DNA of 64,000 nucleotides from the NCBI GenBank assembly GCA_014730275.1, contig WJIL01000103.1, forward strand, positions 50,084-114,083, given 5' to 3'. The notes under the pieces are model-generated. The model was not told the DNA's origin. It was given only the letters and a program-made list of their open reading frames with translations, and searched no databases. The DNA is from Candidatus Lokiarchaeota archaeon. Its GTDB lineage: Archaea; Asgardarchaeota; Thorarchaeia; Thorarchaeales; Thorarchaeaceae. The first letter of the stretch is position 1. Every line of letters begins with the position of its first letter. Below are positions 54,539-63,219 of the stretch, piece after piece. The position numbers were made by a program, and so were the translations under genes.

Positions 54539-54543
54539 TTCAG

Positions 54544-55107
54544 ATGTCACGTTTCGAAGTACGAATGGGCGGTTTCGGAGGACAGGGTATTGTCACCATG
54601 GCTGTCGTGCTTGGTGAGACAGTATCTCTGATTGAAGGCAAAGAATGCGTACAAACCCAATCCTATGGCCCTGAAGCCAGAGGTGGAGCAAGCAAGAGCG
54701 AGGTGGTAATCAGCGATGATAGAGAGGTTGATTATCCCAAGGTCATAGCTCCTGACGTGTTCATTGCACTGAGCAGAGCTGCTTATCTTTCATACAAGAA
54801 TGACCTCAAAGAAAATGGAACACTCATCGTTGATGAGGATCTAGTTGAAATCGAGGGCGAGCTTCCAAAGGGCGTCAAAATATACAAAATACGTGCTACC
54901 CATATCGCAGATAATGAAGTCGGTTCCAAGCTTGCCACAAACGTCGTCATGCTCGGAGCATTCTCAGCAATCACGGGTGAAGTAACACTCGAAGGATTGA
55001 GGGAACGAGTTGCTCAGCGGTGGCCTCGGTTCAAAGAAACCAACCTGAAAGCCCTTAAACTTGGATATGAAGCTGGCGAGAAGGCTGTAGAAGAAGCCGA
55101 ATCTTGA
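54544..55107 (+). CDS. 2-oxoacid:ferredoxin oxidoreductase, gamma subunit
   Basis: The 187-residue protein has the gamma signature RMGGFGGQGIVTMAVVLG and YGPEARGGASKSEVVIS. It would complete the enzyme with the beta subunit before it if an alpha subunit is supplied from elsewhere. ATG 54544 follows GGTGATT. GTG 54535, overlapping the previous stop, is also possible. A convergent terminator separates it from the hydrogenase large subunit. Confidence 0.88.
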   Translation: MSRFEVRMGGFGGQGIVTMAVVLGETVSLIEGKECVQTQSYGPEARGGASKSEVVISDDREVDYPKVIAPDVFIALSRAAYLSYKNDLKENGTLIVDEDLVEIEGELPKGVKIYKIRATHIADNEVGSKLATNVVMLGAFSAITGEVTLEGLRERVAQRWPRFKETNLKALKLGYEAGEKAVEEAES

Positions 55108-55199
55108 TATCCATGCCATAACTGCTTACATGATTACTTTTACCAGGTTTTACTTGAGACTTGCACTCGTGTAAGAACCTAAGAGAAAAAAGAAACTAG

Positions 55200-55246
55200 G
55201 AGTGGATTCCCGTCATATTAGGCGGGTTCACCACTCAGATTTTTTA
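55200..55246. terminator. Probable bidirectional terminator
   Basis: A composite hairpin: outer GAGTGG/CCACTC and inner CCCGTC/GGCGGG (one G-T pair). It is flanked by TTTTTT on the plus side and, for the minus gene, a T-rich run at 55181-55192 (aaaaaa on plus). It separates the plus-strand gamma subunit and the minus-strand hydrogenase subunit. Confidence 0.55.
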
Positions 55247-55249
55247 GCT

Positions 55250-56470
55250 TCACTTGTTTTCTTCGTACGCCTTGTTCGCCCGTACTCTGAGCTGCTCCTT
55301 GGACACGATTTCAATTGAGTCGTCTTCTGCATCAACAAGAGCAATCCGATCTGTACAGCTGTAACATGGGTCGATCGCAGCCAAGATGATTGGTGCGTCT
55401 GCAATTTGGTAGCCTCTTAAGGTATGTTCCATCGAGCACCAATTCGCATGAGTCGGCGCCCTTATCTTAACACGTTCTGGCTTGCTTGTACCATTGGTAA
55501 CCAAGTAATGCACGAGTTCACCACGTGGTGCTTCATGCCTTGCGACAACCTCGTTTGGATCTACCCTGGGACTCATTCTGGTCTGGATATCTCCGTCAGG
55601 TAGGTTCTCAATGAGCCATCGTGACATCTCGATTGCCTGAACAATTTCCTTCAACCGGACAATGGTTCTGCCGGCAACGTCGCACCGGTCTGACAGAATC
55701 ATATCCCAGTTGCCCGTATCAATTAGATGGGGGTATGCTTGGGTGGGATCGGTGAAACGTACATCTACAGGAACATTACTACCTCTCGCGGTTGGACCTA
55801 CAGCTCCATGGCTTTTTGCCATTGAAGTCTCAAGGACACCAACATCCTCTACACGATTGAGAAGGCTTCTCTCCTTGATTGCGGTATTGAGATAGTAATC
55901 CATCTGTTCCTCAAGCTTATCGAGGCGTTTGAGCAAGCTGTGTGCCAGTTCGTCAGAGATGTCTCTTCTGACTCCACCAATGGAATTCATATCATGGTGA
56001 ATACGTGCCCCGGATAGATCCTCGAGCATGTCGAGAGACAATTCTCTGTCTCTCCAGGCATACATGAATAAGGTCTCAAATCCGATTTCGTGGGCTGCAA
56101 CGCCAAACCAGAGCATGTGTGAATGGACTCTGTCCAATTCCCATGTCAGGGTTCTGATGAATTTGGCTCGTTCAGGAGGTTCCTTTTCGGCTGCAAATTC
56201 AACTGCTTGAGCATAGTTCCCGTTATGTGTTGCTGAACAGATGCCACAAATCCTAGCTAGCAAGTACAGGTTCTGGGTGTGAAGGTTGCCCTCCGTTGCC
56301 TTCTCTATGCCCCTGTGATTGTAGGATATGTTTACTTCGGCGTCGACAATCTGTTCACCATCCAAGATGAGCTTGAACATCCCTGGTTCTTTCAGTGCTG
56401 GATGCTGGGGACCAATTGGAATGGTAATTCGTGGGGGTACGAATGTCTCTCTCTCTTCGTTTGAGGTCAT
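55250..56470 (-). CDS. [NiFe]-hydrogenase large subunit, group 4 (NuoD-like)
   Basis: The 406-residue protein is NuoD-like in length, with GPQHP at 20-24 and YNHRGIEKATEG at 50-61. Unlike NuoD it retains both Ni-binding motifs: RICGICSATH (C75, C78, H82) and DPCYSCTDR (C369, C372). The remaining 31 residues after the second motif are the size of a C-terminal tail removed during hydrogenase maturation. This predicts a catalytic [NiFe] centre. It is followed by the NuoC-like gene on the same operon (C upstream, one-base gap). The maturation genes are not in the window. Confidence 0.9.
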   Translation of the reverse strand: MTSNEERETFVPPRITIPIGPQHPALKEPGMFKLILDGEQIVDAEVNISYNHRGIEKATEGNLHTQNLYLLARICGICSATHNGNYAQAVEFAAEKEPPERAKFIRTLTWELDRVHSHMLWFGVAAHEIGFETLFMYAWRDRELSLDMLEDLSGARIHHDMNSIGGVRRDISDELAHSLLKRLDKLEEQMDYYLNTAIKERSLLNRVEDVGVLETSMAKSHGAVGPTARGSNVPVDVRFTDPTQAYPHLIDTGNWDMILSDRCDVAGRTIVRLKEIVQAIEMSRWLIENLPDGDIQTRMSPRVDPNEVVARHEAPRGELVHYLVTNGTSKPERVKIRAPTHANWCSMEHTLRGYQIADAPIILAAIDPCYSCTDRIALVDAEDDSIEIVSKEQLRVRANKAYEENK

Positions 56471-56471
56471 C

Positions 56472-57041
56472 TTATTCCGCCTCCTTTTTTGCTGACGGTA
56501 CGGGCGGTCGCTTTATTCTCTCTCTGACCCCTCTCGGATCGTCCCAGTCCTTTCTGAGTGGGTGCTCATCCTCGGGCCAGTCTTCGGGAAGTTCCACTCT
56601 GTGTTTCCTCTCAAGTCCCACAGGAATAATACCGAACATTTCCCGCAGTTCATTTTCCACGTATTCGAAGGCAGGATACAAATCTACGATTGAAGGGTAT
56701 TCTGGCTTGTCTCGAGGAACGTTCACCCGAACTGTCAGGGATATGTTTCTATCGTTGAGGAAGAAATGATAACACGCCTGGAGATCATCTCCTAGGTCTC
56801 TACCGGAAAGAGTCGAGCATTGCCACACTCCCTGATCTTCTTTCAGGTATTTTGCGAAGTCACGGAATTTGTCTTTCTTCACCTGAATAAAGACGCGGCG
56901 TGGTTGTTTGTGAACATAAGAACCCTCCGCGATCACAGTATCTGGGTTGTCATTCATGATCTCATCAAAGAGCTCGTACTCTTTCTCGTGACCGTCCCTA
57001 TCAGCGGGATGGTGTTCGCCTGGTTCTTGTTTATCACTCAT
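56472..57041 (-). CDS. Complex-I-like subunit C (NuoC-type)
   Basis: The core 30-kDa subunit: LTVRVNVPRDKPEYPSIVDLYPAFEYVENELREMFGI (only motifs LREMFGI and EDEHPLRKDW noted) fits NuoC/HycE N-terminal domains. ATG 57041 follows GAGG by eight bases. The frame extends to 57110. An acidic N-terminal tail is Lys/Asp-rich. It precedes the large subunit and probably has its own promoter at about 57180-57210. Confidence 0.88.
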   Translation of the reverse strand: MSDKQEPGEHHPADRDGHEKEYELFDEIMNDNPDTVIAEGSYVHKQPRRVFIQVKKDKFRDFAKYLKEDQGVWQCSTLSGRDLGDDLQACYHFFLNDRNISLTVRVNVPRDKPEYPSIVDLYPAFEYVENELREMFGIIPVGLERKHRVELPEDWPEDEHPLRKDWDDPRGVRERIKRPPVPSAKKEAE

Positions 57042-57331
57042 GATAGCAGCCTCTTGGATTTCTCTAATGAACGGTCCTGTTGTATTGTTCATTAGTATCG
57101 CCTGGACCACGATAAATTTCGTTGTCGACTGACTGGCTGGAAATCATAGCAGCCGGCAGCCGTTACAGGCCGCAATTGTCGCTTTTTGTAACCCTCATAT
57201 AATGTTTAGGTTTAACACATATCAAACCACTCATATGGATACGAAAGAAGAAATCCAGAAAACGATCCGGATTCGCTTGACTGGATGTTCTTTGTCTAAA
57301 CTCGGAATGAGACAGAATGTTGTTGTTCTCT

Positions 57332-58102
57332 TCACTGGATGGACAGTAGTGCGGCCCCTAAGGCACCCGTGAATTGAGCTTCCTGCGGCACCGAGATGTC
57401 TTCACCCAGTGACTTCCCAAGATACTCTACAAAGGCTTGATTAAGCGCTACTCCCCCTGTAGCCACTACTGGTGCAGCAATGCCCACTCGCTTTGACATA
57501 CTTGCAATTTTGCCTGCCATGGACTGATGGATTCCAGCTGCTATATCTTCGGGTGATTCTCCAGAGCTTATCTGACTGATTACTTCACTTTCAGCAAACA
57601 CGGTACAGGTACTGCTTATGGAACATGGATTTTGAGACTGAAGGGCTAAGGGTCCCAGCCCCTCTATTGGAACATCCAGCACTCTTGCCATCACTTCAAG
57701 AAAGCGGCCCGTTCCAGCTGAGCATTTATCATTGAGCTCAAAATCTGTAGGTCTGCCTTCTGAACCAACTCGTATTGCCTTTGAGTCTTGCCCGCCAACA
57801 TCTATGACAAGCTGAACATCAGGGAAAATATGATGTACTCCTAGGCTATGACATGTGATTTCTGTTACCTCTCTATCTGCAATAGAAATCAGTTTGCGTC
57901 CGTACCCTGTACTAACAACTGGTTGTTCCGTGGCTTCTCCATGAGCCTCCTCTATTTCATCCAAAACGGCCTTTGCTGCATCGTTGGCAGATGCGCCCGT
58001 GGGACGTATTGAAGAGGCTAGAATCTGACCGGCACTGTTAATAACGACTCCTTTAGTCGTGGTAGACCCGACGTCAATACCAATGCCCACCTTCTCTCTC
58101 AT
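57332..58102 (-). CDS. 2-hydroxyacyl-CoA dehydratase/benzoyl-CoA reductase activator (BadF/HgdC family)
   Basis: The ASKHA fold is visible from GIDVGSTTTKGVV, VSTGYGR, VIDVGGQDSKAI and GGVALN. The bridging [4Fe-4S] cluster cysteines are in DKCSAGTGRFLE and SSTCTVFAESEV. As a homodimer such proteins use ATP to push one electron onto the dehydratase. It is last of three tightly packed genes, ten bases after the next upstream gene. Length 256 fits the single-gene activator of 2-hydroxyacyl-CoA dehydratases. Confidence 0.92.
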   Translation of the reverse strand: MREKVGIGIDVGSTTTKGVVINSAGQILASSIRPTGASANDAAKAVLDEIEEAHGEATEQPVVSTGYGRKLISIADREVTEITCHSLGVHHIFPDVQLVIDVGGQDSKAIRVGSEGRPTDFELNDKCSAGTGRFLEVMARVLDVPIEGLGPLALQSQNPCSISSTCTVFAESEVISQISSGESPEDIAAGIHQSMAGKIASMSKRVGIAAPVVATGGVALNQAFVEYLGKSLGEDISVPQEAQFTGALGAALLSIQ

Positions 58103-58112
58103 CCCACTTCAC

Positions 58113-59330
58113 CTACTCGATCATCTCTATCAACGCATCGATTCTTGTTTCTATCTGAGCTTCATTGAACAATCGGCTGTCCACCATGTCCCCCTCTATT
58201 ACCACACCAGGAACACCGGTTCGTTCAGTCACTAAATCCTTTGAGACTAGTTGACCAAGGGAGTACCGCTTACAAGATCTAACCGAAAACATGACAAACC
58301 CATCCAAGTGATATTCCTCAATCAGCCCAGCCATTTTGTCTACTTTTGCTCGCAACCCTCTGTTAAGATAGACATTGGAATAGATGTCGACCATGCGATT
58401 CAGAATGTCCTCTCCTTCAAGTGAGCCTGTCCAAGCATGAGTGTAGGTATCTGCTGGAAAGACCACCCCTCTCTTGGCTAGGCCGTTGAAGAACTTGTAT
58501 ATGCTAAACCACGGTGGAATATTGTCCCAAAGCAACCGAATCTTCTCATCTCGAATTGCTCCCATACCTTGTTGTATCCGTCCTTCGACTTCGTTGAGGA
58601 GTGCTTCATAATACTCCAGAATATGTTCCTTCCCTCTCATTGAAACAACTGGAGCCATTGCAAGAAATCTATCCGCGCAGTTAAGTGGGGATGGCTTATG
58701 TTTACATGCTTCAAGTGATTTCGTCCACAAATCGATTGCTTTGGTAGAATTCGATGCCACCTCCTGAAGCTTGTCTTCTTCGAGAGATGTATCAAACTCC
58801 TCACCTAGAAAGTCAATGAGCTCTTCAAGACCCGTCCTCACATATTCCCTGTGATGAGATGGTTGCCTTCGTTGAACTGGTGGTGTATCCAAGAGAAAGA
58901 CGGGTGCACCCGTAAGCTTAGAAACCGCCTCATACCATCGAAGTACGGTTCCACAGATGTTGTTACAGGCGAGCAGTACCTGTGGCTCAGGAAGACCCCC
59001 TAATGGGCTATCATCTGGTCTGTCTGTGGAACCAATACCAGCTCTAGCGTATGAACATAGCTCCTGCGAATAACCAAGTTCCTCCGCGAAACCACACACC
59101 TCGGGACCAACCTTTTGCGATCCAACAACAGCCGTATACTGCTCTGGGTAGCTAACGCCTAGATTCATTGCCAGTGGAATTTCGACCGGGAAACCAGATG
59201 TTACCCACGCAAGCTTGCCTTCTTCGCTTGCAGCTTGCGCCTCCAGCATGTACCTGAACATTGTCTGCTGCAATAGGCTGCTTGACTCAAGTTTTCTGTA
59301 AGCCCTTTCTTTACTCTCGTTGCTTGCCAA
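58113..59330 (-). CDS. 2-hydroxyacyl-CoA dehydratase subunit (BcrC/HgdB-type)
   Basis: The 405-residue protein belongs to the D-subunit family (COG1775). Visible are FPVEIPLAMNLGVSYPE near residue 50, LLACNNICGTVLRWYE with two Cys, and VRSCKRYSLGQ with one Cys, suited to a [4Fe-4S] ligand set. It pairs with the protein encoded just upstream (three-base gap) and with the activator. The substrate is not given by sequence. Confidence 0.88.
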   Translation of the reverse strand: MASNESKERAYRKLESSSLLQQTMFRYMLEAQAASEEGKLAWVTSGFPVEIPLAMNLGVSYPEQYTAVVGSQKVGPEVCGFAEELGYSQELCSYARAGIGSTDRPDDSPLGGLPEPQVLLACNNICGTVLRWYEAVSKLTGAPVFLLDTPPVQRRQPSHHREYVRTGLEELIDFLGEEFDTSLEEDKLQEVASNSTKAIDLWTKSLEACKHKPSPLNCADRFLAMAPVVSMRGKEHILEYYEALLNEVEGRIQQGMGAIRDEKIRLLWDNIPPWFSIYKFFNGLAKRGVVFPADTYTHAWTGSLEGEDILNRMVDIYSNVYLNRGLRAKVDKMAGLIEEYHLDGFVMFSVRSCKRYSLGQLVSKDLVTERTGVPGVVIEGDMVDSRLFNEAQIETRIDALIEMIE

Positions 59331-59333
59331 TTC

Positions 59334-60536
59334 TCAGACCTCCATTTGCGAAGATAGCGTCTCCAAGAAGCTCTGTATTCTTCCTTCTAACCGCGCCTTG
59401 TCCGAAAACTCCGCATCGACAGGCAATCTTAGTGTAGTCACACCTACATCTTGTGCAGCCTTCACTAGAGATGGAGTCTCAAATTCATCCGGGTCACAGA
59501 ATGACATTTCCGTAACAATCAGTCCATCAATAGAGAAGTTACGGAGCAGTTTCTTGAGGAAAGCAATTCTTGTTCTGAGTCCCATCTGTGTTGGTGCTGA
59601 TGGAGCTTTGAGCGTCATTTCAGCAAGGCCCTTGAATAGATGTCTTTCAAGTTTGGCTGTTGGTTTGAATGTCATCCTGTACCCAAAGGAAAGCAAATCT
59701 AGTACAATTGCGGCCTCGGTGGGCTTTGCCACCGCATCAAACAGTTCACCCATACGGATGGGGTCTGTCATCCCTCCTGCAACAACTATTCTTAATGGGG
59801 GCGATTTTACTGGAAACGCCATCTCATCCATATGGCCCTGAAGGAGAGATTGTCTTATCTTGGATGCGGTGCTTGGTCGTTTCACTGAATTCTTGACCCT
59901 TCGGTAGATGGTTTCTAGCTCTTCTAAGGCGACAACCGATGGTGATTCGAGGAAGGAACACAGTAGTCGTACGAATTCTGTATATGGAAGAATATCCGGT
60001 TGAAGCACTCTTGCTGCATAGATTTCTTGACACATATTTCGAAACCATTGGAAGACATTGAGCGCTTTTCTGAGACGCATCATATCAAGTGATCGATAAA
60101 CAACGCCCTGAATGCTTGCACTCAGTTTCCCCAATTCGCCAGCAAGGTATTCTGCAGATCTTTCCTTGTTTTCAACCACAGGATATCGTACCTGTAGGAT
60201 ATTGTCTCTTGGAAATTCTACCGCCCAGATATCATGGAGATTCTGCATAGAGTCGCACATATTGCTTGGAAAGAGTAAACCCTCAAGATGTGAGAGATTC
60301 TCCTGAACTCTTTGGCTTAAGAGGTTCCGGCTAAAAGAGCATGCAAATGTCTGGAGGCTGGATTCAAAACCAGTCGCGGGCTTCTTAGACGCCCTTACAA
60401 GGGATGGTAGGGCAGTGTGAGCTACAATCATCTCAAGTGGAGCTCGATGATCAAAATATCCTATTTTGGGAATCTGAGAGTCATCAGAGGTAGGAAGTAT
60501 CTCCTTAGCTTCCAGCAAGACTTGGTCTCCCTTCAA
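59334..60536 (-). CDS. 2-hydroxyacyl-CoA dehydratase subunit (BcrB/HgdA-type)
   Basis: The second D-family subunit: FACSFSRNLL, FPSNMCDSMQNLHDIW and VTEMSFCDPDEFE are the three Cys motifs of this family. 400 residues. Start is TTG at 60536. With the next two genes it makes a minimal dehydratase/reductase (two subunits plus one activator), as in 2-hydroxyglutaryl-CoA-type systems and unlike the four-gene class I benzoyl-CoA reductases. Confidence 0.87.
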   Translation of the reverse strand: MKGDQVLLEAKEILPTSDDSQIPKIGYFDHRAPLEMIVAHTALPSLVRASKKPATGFESSLQTFACSFSRNLLSQRVQENLSHLEGLLFPSNMCDSMQNLHDIWAVEFPRDNILQVRYPVVENKERSAEYLAGELGKLSASIQGVVYRSLDMMRLRKALNVFQWFRNMCQEIYAARVLQPDILPYTEFVRLLCSFLESPSVVALEELETIYRRVKNSVKRPSTASKIRQSLLQGHMDEMAFPVKSPPLRIVVAGGMTDPIRMGELFDAVAKPTEAAIVLDLLSFGYRMTFKPTAKLERHLFKGLAEMTLKAPSAPTQMGLRTRIAFLKKLLRNFSIDGLIVTEMSFCDPDEFETPSLVKAAQDVGVTTLRLPVDAEFSDKARLEGRIQSFLETLSSQMEV

Positions 60537-60710
60537 TTTTTTTTATCTCCATTCAATGGCCTAACGTTTCATTGTTACAGCTAGCTGTCTTATTTGTTGT
60601 GGGGGACCGACGAAGGAATTATGAGGCATTGTTACTAGACATCAACGATATACCTTGGTCCGTTTGGGGAGAAAAACAGGCCAAGAGAGAAAGTAGAGGA
60701 GAAGTACATA

Positions 60711-62459
60711 ATGGAAGAAATGCTATGGCACAAATACAAGTGGCCAGCCGATGCTCTGAAGTCCATAGAGTATCCGGAAGAACCACTTTTTGCGATGCTT
60801 GATAGATCTGCTGAGAAGCGCGGTGATCAACCTTTCACATTGTGGGAAGGGGTATCGCGTACTTTTGCGGAGGTACGAGATGATGCGAATAGAATCGCCA
60901 ATTTTCTAGCCAACAAGGGAATCGGTAAAGGGGATACAGTGGCAGTATTCTTACCTAACACACCTCATTTCCCTGTAGTTTTCTTTGGTATTCTGAAAAC
61001 GGGTGCACGAATCTGTACTTGCAACCCAATGTACAAGGCTGGCGAGCTCAACCATCAGCTCAATGACAGTGGCGCTGTTGCTGTCTTTGTTCTTGATCAT
61101 CCGACGTTTACACCTACCTGCTATGAGGCGGTGAAGGATACCGATGTGGAGACCGTTGTAGTGTGCAGTGTCAAACGGTTCCTTCCGAAAATCAAGGCGA
61201 TTCTTGGAGGGTTACTTGGTAAGATTCCCAAAAGCCCCAGTTATGAGTCCGACAAGACCGTCTTTTACGATCATATACTGGATGAACACGAACCAATTGC
61301 CCCTGATGTGGAAGTGGACCCCGATGAGGTTGCTCTCATACTCTATACTGGCGGAACCACAGGAACTCCAAAGGGCGCAGGGCTTACGCACAAAAATATG
61401 GTAACAAATGTTCACCAAGTCTACGAGTATGTGAATCTAGACCCCGCTGATATGGATGCTCCCCAGAAAATCGTGTACGGTGAAGAAGTGTTTGTTGGCG
61501 CATTGCCATGGTATCACAGCTACGGTTTGACACTTACCTTGTTGATTGCAACAGAATACGCTGGACAACTCATATGCATACCTGATCCGCGAGATGGTGA
61601 CCCTCCACTATCCGTTCTTCTGGAAGACATTGAGAAGTATGGCGGTACGATTCTGAATGCAGTACCAGCACTGTATGCAGGAATTGTTGAACATCCAAAT
61701 GTCAATGATTACGACTTGAGCTCCATCAAAATCTGCAGCTCTGGAGCAGCACCTCTTCCTCCAGAACTAGCCAGAAATTTCGAGAAGGTCACTGGTGCTG
61801 TCATCTTTGAGGGCTACGGTTTGAGCGAGACGTCACCGGTCACTCATGTTAACCCAACCAACCGCAAGGACAGGAAGTTCGGATCCATTGGGTTGCCTGT
61901 TCCAGATACCGTTGCTAAGATTGTTGACATAGAAACAGGAACCCGAGAATTGCCCCCCGGAGAAACTGGTGAAATCGCTATTCATGGCCCCCAAGTGATG
62001 AGCGGCTACTGGAACAAGCCTGATGAAACTGAGAACGTAACCCGAGAACTCGAAGGAAAGAGTTTCTTCCTCACTGGTGATATTGGGCATATGGATGAGG
62101 AGGGTTTCTTTGTGGTGTCGGATCGGAAGAAGTCAATGATAAACGTGAGTGGATTAAAGGCTTATTCTCGCCAAATAGAAGATACACTGTATGAACATCC
62201 GAAGGTGGCCATGGTCGCGGTAATCGGAGTCCCACGCGAAGAGGATCCGAGTAATGAGTTCGTGAAGGCGTTCATCGTTCCTAAGGGAGGGTCTAAGCTG
62301 CAACCAGAAGAAATCATAGAATGGGCGAAAGAACGAATGGCTGGATATAAACGGCCTAGGGAAGTGGAGATTGTTGAGTCTCTACCCCTGAGCCAAGTTG
62401 GGAAGGTTTTGCATAGAGTACTGAGAGAGCGAGAGCTGAAGAAGAGAGGCATGGACTAA
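60711..62459 (+). CDS. Long-chain fatty acid/aryl-CoA ligase (AMP-forming)
   Basis: The ANL-family P-loop YTGGTTGTPKGA, the A5 motif EGYGLSETSP, and the A7/A8 region FLTGDIGHMDEEGFFVVSDRKK-like (TGDIGHMDEEG) with GYKRPREVE and a C-terminal Lys in QVGKVLHRVL are all present in 582 residues. It activates a carboxylic acid to acyl-CoA. It is divergent from the dehydratase module across 174 bp, which suggests it may activate that module's substrate (inference). Confidence 0.92.
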   Translation: MEEMLWHKYKWPADALKSIEYPEEPLFAMLDRSAEKRGDQPFTLWEGVSRTFAEVRDDANRIANFLANKGIGKGDTVAVFLPNTPHFPVVFFGILKTGARICTCNPMYKAGELNHQLNDSGAVAVFVLDHPTFTPTCYEAVKDTDVETVVVCSVKRFLPKIKAILGGLLGKIPKSPSYESDKTVFYDHILDEHEPIAPDVEVDPDEVALILYTGGTTGTPKGAGLTHKNMVTNVHQVYEYVNLDPADMDAPQKIVYGEEVFVGALPWYHSYGLTLTLLIATEYAGQLICIPDPRDGDPPLSVLLEDIEKYGGTILNAVPALYAGIVEHPNVNDYDLSSIKICSSGAAPLPPELARNFEKVTGAVIFEGYGLSETSPVTHVNPTNRKDRKFGSIGLPVPDTVAKIVDIETGTRELPPGETGEIAIHGPQVMSGYWNKPDETENVTRELEGKSFFLTGDIGHMDEEGFFVVSDRKKSMINVSGLKAYSRQIEDTLYEHPKVAMVAVIGVPREEDPSNEFVKAFIVPKGGSKLQPEEIIEWAKERMAGYKRPREVEIVESLPLSQVGKVLHRVLRERELKKRGMD

Positions 62460-63114
62460 AAGAAGATTCTTCAGGATACGTGAACGGAATTTCAACCAGC
62501 GATATCATCAATAACAAGCTGCAGTCATTTGCTTACGCTGTGCTGGTTTTTTTCCGTTCCCCCTTGGTCTATCTGGCTACAAAAGGCATCAATCAAGTCC
62601 TCTTGCATATCTTGTGGATTTGTTCTTTCAGAATCTGTACAAAGGTGGGTGCATCAACATCAACAAGCCCAATACCTGCAGGAAAGACAGTCTCTACAAG
62701 GCACTGCACCAAGTGCTTTGCTTTCCATGTCCCGGGTTCGTACTTCTGGACATTCGAGGTCATCCATCAGTGCTATATAACTTGATGCTGACTACGCCCA
62801 TTTTGCTACCTAGGAATATACTCCCCTCTAGCCTATTAAACATCGCCAATGGGAGACACCAATAAGTGCGGTCCATCAAAGGAAGGATGTAAGAGACATA
62901 GCGACGGAACCGTGGTTCCGATACCTTTCGATAAATCGAGAGCTACATTTATTAGATAGTGTCCTACCCAAAAACATGCTTGTATGATGTATCTGCATTG
63001 GAGAGTATGTAATGCGGAACGTAGCAAGCAACACTTGTTCTGAACCAAGTTGTATGTGCAGTCCTCGGGCCGTGTGCACTTATTCTCCATCTGAATTCTG
63101 TCCGAGGAATAGAC
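62460..63114. other. Gene-poor region without confident feature
   Basis: About 650 bp. Several reading frames of 60-110 codons occur on both strands, none with recognisable motifs or a clear start signal. The most protein-like is the minus-strand frame at 62525-62767 noted separately. Confidence 0.4.
62525..62767 (-). pseudogene. Possible small broken or UGA-containing gene
   Basis: On the minus strand a frame starting at ATG 62767 (MDDLECPEV) runs 81 codons to TGA 62525 with two internal TGAs at 62662-62660 and 62656-62654, in a Cys-rich run. A second frame from ATG 62763 (MTSNVQKYEPGTW) is open for 56 codons to 62593. Either a frameshifted remnant, a UGA-recoded gene or chance could explain it. 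A TATA-like ttatatag lies about 12 bp upstream. Support is weak. Confidence 0.15.
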
Positions 63115-63219
63115 ATGACTAGACGAATCCACCTACGAGAAATCGTGATGACTGCTGTCATCGCTGGAATGATAACGGCACCAGCACAGGGCGTGCACAT
63201 AGGAGTGGTCATTGTATGA
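63115..63219 (+). CDS. Possible 34-residue hydrophobic leader ORF
   Basis: ATG 63115 opens a frame of 34 codons (MTRRIHLREIVMTAVIAGMI...) ending in TGA at 63219, overlapping the next ATG by four bases (ATGA). The hydrophobic stretch looks like a short membrane or signal segment. It could be a coupled upstream peptide, or chance. Confidence 0.2.
   Translation: MTRRIHLREIVMTAVIAGMITAPAQGVHIGVVIV

Noticed and set aside
57235..57372. A 45-codon plus-strand frame in the gap after the NuoC-like gene.
   Set aside because: It runs into the end of the activator gene on the other strand, and no start signal or motif was seen.
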